Assembly (NCBI GenBank): GCA_945860335.1
Contig: CAMAQW010000060.1
Coordinates: forward strand, 1 to 9,979
DNA from: Sediminibacterium ginsengisoli
GTDB lineage: Bacteria > Bacteroidota > Bacteroidia > Chitinophagales > Chitinophagaceae
Length of the DNA: 9,979 nt
Direction of reading: 5' to 3'
Shown: positions 5,869 through 9,979 of the stretch, one piece after another
Layout: each line of letters starts with the position of its first letter
How positions within the stretch are numbered: position 1 is the stretch's first letter
Position numbers and translations under genes: made by a program
Notes under the pieces: model-generated
What the model was told of the DNA's origin: nothing
Seen by the model: only the letters and a program-made list of their open reading frames with translations
Database searches by the model: none

Positions 5869-7308
5869 ATGGAGTCGGTGATTAACGGAATAGAAACTTT
5901 ATTTACCTCTATCAGAGGCACTGCAGCTACCAGGGTAGAAAAATTGCCACAAAGTGGGAGTGATCGTATTTATTTCAGAATATACGAAGGAAGCAAAACC
6001 TATATCGCTACTTATAACCTCAACCAAAAAGAAACTCAAACATTTATACATTTTAGTAAGCACTTTAAAACTGCTGGGCTACCGGTGCCTGAAGTGCTTG
6101 GGGTAAATAATGACGATACCATTTATATCCAAGAAGATTTAGGTACCGAGTCGCTACTCAATCAAATTGAAAAAGAAGGCTACTCTTCAAATGTATATGC
6201 TCTTTTTCAAAAAAGTTTAGCGGCACTTGCACGCGTACAAATTATAGGGGATCAAGATTTTAATTACAATTGGTGCATCACTGCAAAAGAGTTTGGCAAG
6301 CAGGCTATTTTAAGTGATCTTTTATATTTCAAATATTACTTTTTAGATACCCTGCAACTTCCTTATGATAAACAGGCCATGCTTGAAGATTTTGAAGCAT
6401 TGAGCACCTACCTCACCCATACGCAGCATAAGTATTTTATGTTCCGTGATTTTCAGAGTAGAAATATTATTGTTAATCAAAATGAAGTGCAATTCATAGA
6501 TTTTCAGGGTGGCATGAAAGGCGCTTTGCAATATGATGTGGCTTCTTTACTATGGCAAGCAAAAGCAGAATTAAGTGAACAGTGGAAAGACAATTTGCTT
6601 GATTATTATATGGACCAAGTAGACCTCTTATTAAAAGAGCCCGTAGACCGTACTACTTTTGTGAGCCAGTACAATGGCTATGTATTAATAAGACTCTTAC
6701 AAGTAATGGGTGCTTACGGATTTAGAGGTTTGTTTGAACGCAAAGCACACTTTTTAGCGAGCATTCCACTTGCTATGCGTAACCTTCAATTTTTTATTGA
6801 AAACAAACGCGTTGGTATTGTAACGCCAGAATTTTATAGGGTTTTAAAAATTGTGATGTCTGATGAAATGATTGCGCGTTTTGAACCACCGCAAGCCAAT
6901 GAATCTACACCACTCATTGTGTCTGTCAATAGTTTTAGTTATAAAAAAGGGTTCCCAACGGATGATTCTGAAAATGGCGGTGGCTTTATGTTTGATATGC
7001 GCGGCATTTTAAATCCGGGTCGTTTTGATGATTATAAAAAATTATCGGGCCTTGATAAACCGGTGCAAGACTTTTTAGAACAGCGTACAAAAATGAATGA
7101 ATTTTTAAATAGCGTTTGGGACTTAATTGATATCACGGTAGAAGATTATTTAAAACGTGGGTTTCAAAATTTGCAAATCAATTTTGGATGCACCGGCGGG
7201 CAACACCGCAGTGTATATGCTGCAGAACAAACAGCCAGACACTTACGCAACAAGTATAAAATAAAAACGCAACTCTCTCATACCAATAAAGCCAACTGGG
7301 TAAAATAA
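5869..7308 (+). CDS. AmgK-like amino-sugar kinase fused to a RapZ C-terminal domain
   Basis: Two-domain protein of 479 residues. Residues 1 to about 335 are an APH-family phosphotransferase like AmgK, which phosphorylates the anomeric position of MurNAc/GlcNAc. A nucleotide-loop-like SGSDRIYFR (29-37), the catalytic loop FRDFQSRN (192-199, Asp194 and Asn199) and the metal motif IDFQGG (210-215, Asp211) are present. Residues 348-479 match the C-terminal domain of RapZ: SFSYKKGFP (355-363), FDMRGILNPGR (375-385), GLDKPV (394-399) and GCTGGQHRSVYAAEQ (440-454). RapZ's N-terminal P-loop domain is missing. In E. coli the C-terminal domain binds glucosamine-6-phosphate and RNA. The Cys-Thr-Gly and His-Arg of that pocket are kept (441-443, 446-447), but the position of E. 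coli His190 is Gly384 and the basic RNA-binding tail is not retained. murU follows after 5 bases, so the pair probably makes UDP-sugar from recycled cell-wall sugars, with the RapZ part possibly sensing a sugar metabolite (inference). Confidence 0.88.
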   Translation: MESVINGIETLFTSIRGTAATRVEKLPQSGSDRIYFRIYEGSKTYIATYNLNQKETQTFIHFSKHFKTAGLPVPEVLGVNNDDTIYIQEDLGTESLLNQIEKEGYSSNVYALFQKSLAALARVQIIGDQDFNYNWCITAKEFGKQAILSDLLYFKYYFLDTLQLPYDKQAMLEDFEALSTYLTHTQHKYFMFRDFQSRNIIVNQNEVQFIDFQGGMKGALQYDVASLLWQAKAELSEQWKDNLLDYYMDQVDLLLKEPVDRTTFVSQYNGYVLIRLLQVMGAYGFRGLFERKAHFLASIPLAMRNLQFFIENKRVGIVTPEFYRVLKIVMSDEMIARFEPPQANESTPLIVSVNSFSYKKGFPTDDSENGGGFMFDMRGILNPGRFDDYKKLSGLDKPVQDFLEQRTKMNEFLNSVWDLIDITVEDYLKRGFQNLQINFGCTGGQHRSVYAAEQTARHLRNKYKIKTQLSHTNKANWVK

Positions 7309-7313
7309 TTTTT

Positions 7314-8042
7314 ATGAAGGCAATGATATTAGCGGCAGGACTCGGTACTAGGCTAAAACCCTTTACAGATAAGCATCCCAAGGCTTTGGCGTTAGTGAAC
7401 GGAAAGTCTTTGCTACAGCGCAATATCGAATACTTGCAAAAAATTGGTATCACAGAAGTGCTTATTAATGTCCATCATTTTGCAGATCAAATTATAGATG
7501 CCGTTACTACAAATAATGGTTGGGGTTCTACCATTACTATATCTGACGAAACAGACGCTGTATTAGAAACGGGTGGTGGTTTAAAAAAAGCAGCCTGGTA
7601 TTTTGAGAACGAAACTTCATTTGTACTGCTCAACGCAGACATACTCACCAATTTAGATTTACAAGCAGTTATTACGCAGCACAGGTCATCTGGCGCCCTC
7701 GCTACGCTCGCTGTTTCTGTCAGAAACAGTAGTAGGTATTTCTTGTTCGATGAAGCCGGTAAATTGTGCGGGTGGAAAAATCAAAATACCGGAGAATATA
7801 AGCCAACACTTTTAAACGACAGTAACACGGAACACCTTCAGGCAAAGGCTTTTAGCGGCATTCAGGTAATTGATACAAAGTTACTTTCGATGATGCATCA
7901 GACGGGTAAATTTTCGATGGTGGATGTGTATCTAGACCTCTGTACTACACAAAATATTATGGCCTACGATCACACCGGCGCTACATTATTAGATGTAGGT
8001 AAGCCAGAAAGTTTGGAACTAGCGGCTACGCTTTTTGCATAA
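7314..8042 (+). CDS. murU: MurU-like sugar-1-phosphate nucleotidyltransferase
   Basis: The 242-residue protein belongs to the glucose-1-phosphate thymidylyl/uridylyltransferase superfamily. It has the signature AAGLGTRLKPFTDKHPKAL (7-25), with the phosphate-binding GLGTR and Lys23, the ETGGGLKKA loop (85-93), a metal-binding Asp109 in LLNAD and the second metal Asp227 in LLDVGKPESL. SGIQVID (181-187) is also typical of MurU. Pseudomonas MurU (about 223 residues) turns MurNAc-1-phosphate into UDP-MurNAc, bypassing de novo synthesis. Here the gene starts 5 bases after the AmgK-RapZ fusion, the same order and partners as the amgK-murU recycling pair, which is the main reason to prefer MurU over a mannose- or glucose-1-phosphate enzyme. 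Sugar specificity cannot be read from the sequence. The gene converges on the NagX-like gene across 86 bases. Confidence 0.82.
   Translation: MKAMILAAGLGTRLKPFTDKHPKALALVNGKSLLQRNIEYLQKIGITEVLINVHHFADQIIDAVTTNNGWGSTITISDETDAVLETGGGLKKAAWYFENETSFVLLNADILTNLDLQAVITQHRSSGALATLAVSVRNSSRYFLFDEAGKLCGWKNQNTGEYKPTLLNDSNTEHLQAKAFSGIQVIDTKLLSMMHQTGKFSMVDVYLDLCTTQNIMAYDHTGATLLDVGKPESLELAATLFA
7711..7729 (+). repeat. Perfect inverted repeat inside murU
   Basis: CTGTTTCTG and CAGAAACAG flank a single T: 9-base arms with a 1-base centre, at about codons 133-139 of murU. The preceding 20 bases (7691-7710) are unusually GC-rich (15 G/C) for this gene. The encoded residues (ALATLAVSVRNSSRY) look like ordinary family sequence, so it is not an in-frame insertion. 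A role as mRNA structure is possible but unsupported. Confidence 0.5.
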
Positions 8043-8043
8043 G

Positions 8044-8105
8044 GCACAGTAATTTTTGCGGAGTCAATTTGCGCGAGTTCTCTATTTGCGGAGTCACTTC
8101 TGTGC
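8044..8105. repeat. Repeat-rich convergent intergenic region between murU and the NagX-like gene
   Basis: TTTGCGGAGTCA occurs exactly twice, at 8055-8066 and 8085-8096 (30-base period). A looser copy, TTTGCGCGAGT (one extra C), stands between them at 8068-8078. GCACAG (8044-8049) and CTGTGC (8100-8105) enclose the set as inverted arms; a competing outer pairing is AAGGCA (8041-8046) with TGCCTT (8125-8130). No classical GC-rich stem with a T-run is present, so a simple intrinsic terminator is not evident, though the site is where both convergent transcripts must end. Confidence 0.5.
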
Positions 8106-8128
8106 AAAAACTTCGGCTTGTACCTGCC

Positions 8129-9280
8129 TTATACTCTAATGTAAATTTTCTTTTTATCGAGCACATACACGATGCTCCAGTAAAAGGCAATCATACATAT
8201 TGCGTAAACCAAAGATCCGGTGCGTAAATCTTCGGAAATGGGTTTGCAAATATGGTTCCAAAACCAAGGTAATGCACTGGTGGTAGTGTGTCCTGGTTCT
8301 AAACTAAGGTCTTCGAAACGCAGTAGTGCCAACACTCTTGGCAAAAAGCCCGACAAGAAAAATATAAAGAGTGGGTTCTTTCCAAACACATCAAAAAACT
8401 TGCTCCAAGCACCTTTTATTTCTTTAAACTCAATTAAATAAATGAGTACACTGATCGTTACAATGGCAAGGCCTGTCGTGTATAAAACATAACTACTGGT
8501 CCATATTTTTTTATTGATCGGAAATACCATGTCCCAGCAAAGTCCTGCTACTATTAATACCACGCCACTGATAAGTAAGTTGGCAAGCATTTCAAAAGAC
8601 TTTCCTTTTTGTTGAATGTATTGACCTACTAAAAATCCAAAAATAACTTGCACAATACCGGTGAGTGTACTGGTAATGCCTTCTGGATCAAACGCCACGT
8701 CTTCGCCATGGTACATATGTTTTTCGCCTAAAATGAGTTTGTCAATACCTGTTCCAAAATAACCGTTCAAGCTATAAGGGTCACCTGGGGTTCCAAAAAC
8801 TGCGGTCATAAACCAGTAGCTTAATAATAAAATGCCTCCTAGTACAAACGCACCTTTTGTTTTGGCATAATACACAATAATGGATGCAAAAAAGTAACTA
8901 AGTGCAATGCGTTGCAACACGCCTAGGATGCGCACATTTTCCCATTTTTTAGCCACGAGTACACCGTCTTCCCATTTAATAAAGGGACTCCAATTTAAAA
9001 AGAGGCCAATGCCAAAAATGAGTAGGGTGCGTTTGGTAATTTTTTTCCAAAAAGCGGTACTGCTAACAGCTTCAAATTTTGGCATCACAAAAGCCATGGC
9101 ATTACCTACCGCAAACAGGAAAAAAGGGAACACTAAATCGGTGGGGGTTACGCCATGCCAAGGGGCATGTTTAAGGGGTCCATAGATGTTTCCCCAGCTA
9201 CCAGGGTTATTAACAAGTATCATGAGCGCCACGGTAGCACCCCTAAATACGTCTAAAGAATAGTAGCGTTGTTGTTGCAT
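8129..9280 (-). CDS. NagX/HGSNAT-like membrane amino-sugar acetyltransferase
   Basis: Polytopic membrane protein of 383 residues, about ten hydrophobic segments, related to heparan-alpha-glucosaminide N-acetyltransferase (HGSNAT) and bacterial NagX. These transfer an acetyl group from cytoplasmic acetyl-CoA across the membrane to glucosamine-type sugars. The N-terminus has the family signature SLDVFRGATVALMILVNN (8-25), then KHAPWHGVTPTDLVFPFF (37-54), where His38 aligns with the acetylated His269 of human HGSNAT. RILGVLQRIALSY (117-129), DPEGITSTLTGI (198-209) and INKKIWTSSYVL (255-266) are further conserved stretches. ATG at 9278-9280 fits the family N-terminus. It converges on the AmgK-RapZ/murU operon, and its link to amino sugars agrees with that context, but the opposite orientation means no shared transcript. 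Exact substrate unknown; many Bacteroidota homologues are annotated only as DUF5009 proteins. Confidence 0.85.
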   Translation of the reverse strand: MQQQRYYSLDVFRGATVALMILVNNPGSWGNIYGPLKHAPWHGVTPTDLVFPFFLFAVGNAMAFVMPKFEAVSSTAFWKKITKRTLLIFGIGLFLNWSPFIKWEDGVLVAKKWENVRILGVLQRIALSYFFASIIVYYAKTKGAFVLGGILLLSYWFMTAVFGTPGDPYSLNGYFGTGIDKLILGEKHMYHGEDVAFDPEGITSTLTGIVQVIFGFLVGQYIQQKGKSFEMLANLLISGVVLIVAGLCWDMVFPINKKIWTSSYVLYTTGLAIVTISVLIYLIEFKEIKGAWSKFFDVFGKNPLFIFFLSGFLPRVLALLRFEDLSLEPGHTTTSALPWFWNHICKPISEDLRTGSLVYAICMIAFYWSIVYVLDKKKIYIRV

Positions 9281-9380
9281 AGCAATTGTTTATGCTCGAA
9301 AGATAGCAAATGTTGGTCTGATTTATGTATTTTGCAGGCCTAAAAGTAGCCAAGATAGGCTCATATTATTATTAAATTTT

Positions 9381-9979
9381 ATGGGAAAGAATATTTTAAT
9401 TACGGGCGGTGCAGGTTTTATTGGATCGCATGTTGTTCGTTTGATGGTGAACAAATATCCAGGGTATCAAATTTTTAATTTGGACGCTCTTACGTATGCG
9501 GGTAATCTCGAAAATTTAAAGGACATCGAAAACGCCCCTAATTATCATTTTGTAAAGGCGGATATTTTAGATGCAGCTGCATTAAAAAATATTTTTGAGC
9601 AACATAGTATTACCGATGTTATTCATTTGGCTGCCGAGTCACATGTGGATAGAAGCATTGTTTCGCCACTTGATTTTGTGTATACCAATGTTATTGGTAC
9701 TGTTAATTTATTAAATACGGCCAAAGATTTTTGGAAGCAGGATTTAAGTTACGAAAACGCACACGATGGTACTTGGGACAGTAAACGTGACCACCTATTT
9801 TATCACATTTCAACGGACGAAGTATATGGCAGTTTAGGTAAAGAAGGACTTTTTACCGAAACAACTTCGTATGATCCTAACTCACCGTATTCTGCAAGTA
9901 AAGCGGCGAGTGATCATTTTGTGAGAGCTTATGGTGAAACCTACCACTTACCCATTGTAGTTTCTAATTGTTCTAACAA
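9381..9979 (+). CDS. rfbB: dTDP-glucose 4,6-dehydratase, 3' end cut by window edge
   Basis: The first 199 residues of an extended short-chain dehydrogenase/reductase that converts dTDP-glucose to dTDP-4-keto-6-deoxyglucose, the second step towards dTDP-rhamnose and other deoxysugars of surface polysaccharides. Family proteins have about 350 residues, so roughly 150 are outside the window. The NAD-binding Rossmann motif GGAGFIG is at 9-15, and the RmlB-specific NLDALTYAGNLENL stretch at 33-46. HLAAESHVDRSI (82-93) follows, then the catalytic STDEVYG (144-150, with Thr145, Asp146 and Glu147) and the YSASK motif (170-174, Tyr170 and Lys174). All active-site residues visible so far are intact. 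The ATG at 9381 follows an AT-rich leader without a Shine-Dalgarno motif. It is divergent from the NagX-like gene across 100 bases. Further deoxysugar genes (rfbA, C, D) may follow but are not seen. Confidence 0.96.
   Translation, partial: MGKNILITGGAGFIGSHVVRLMVNKYPGYQIFNLDALTYAGNLENLKDIENAPNYHFVKADILDAAALKNIFEQHSITDVIHLAAESHVDRSIVSPLDFVYTNVIGTVNLLNTAKDFWKQDLSYENAHDGTWDSKRDHLFYHISTDEVYGSLGKEGLFTETTSYDPNSPYSASKAASDHFVRAYGETYHLPIVVSNCSN

Noticed and set aside
7178..7453. 91-codon minus-strand frame across the end of the kinase-RapZ gene and the start of murU
   Set aside because: It overlaps two well-supported genes, including their conserved motifs, and resembles no known protein.
8907..9185. 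92-codon plus-strand frame across the NagX-like gene
   Set aside because: Antisense shadow of a well-supported membrane protein gene; composition is that of a reverse reading frame.
9313..9334. TTG plus TATTTTG as a promoter for rfbB
   Set aside because: The -7-like box is one base short of TAnnTTTG and the spacer is only 12 bases, well under the usual range.

Overview
The window looks like chromosomal DNA of a Bacteroidota bacterium, most likely close to the Chitinophagaceae/Sphingobacteriia. The reasons are the AT-rich sequence, AT-rich leaders without Shine-Dalgarno motifs before most starts, promoter-like TTTG / TAnnTTTG boxes, a CarB that ends in the Bacteroidota-style tail without the allosteric domain, and the type of ComEC and NagX-like proteins. 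This placement is inference from protein character, not from a marker gene. No rRNA, tRNA, CRISPR array, phage or insertion-sequence gene was seen.

Left part, minus strand (36-5178): umuD, umuC, a half-length carB and comEC, read right to left. umuD and umuC are 7 bases apart and clearly form an operon for a Y-family translesion polymerase. The UmuD protein keeps the LexA/UmuD fold, but Ala and Arg stand where the catalytic Ser and Lys of the self-cleavage dyad should be. carB encodes only the second synthetase half of carbamoyl-phosphate synthase large subunit; the first half is not next to it. comEC encodes the DNA-uptake channel with a degenerate C-terminal nuclease-like domain.

Middle (5179-5253): a 75-base divergent promoter region with three TTTA-TAAA motifs separates umuD from a plus-strand gene (5254-5814). 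That gene's product resembles the 2H phosphoesterase / 2'-5' RNA ligase fold but appears to have lost both HxT motifs. Two apparently catalytically dead proteins thus share one control region.

Right part: a plus-strand pair (5869-8042) encodes a fusion of an AmgK-type sugar kinase with the C-terminal domain of RapZ, followed 5 bases later by a MurU-type nucleotidyltransferase. Together they suggest cell-wall amino-sugar recycling (MurNAc/GlcNAc to sugar-1-phosphate to UDP-sugar). A convergent gene (8129-9280) encodes a NagX/HGSNAT-like membrane acetyltransferase, also linked to amino sugars. The last gene (9381 to the window edge) is the start of rfbB (dTDP-glucose 4,6-dehydratase) for surface-polysaccharide sugar synthesis. 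Only short intergenic gaps exist (none above 100 bases).
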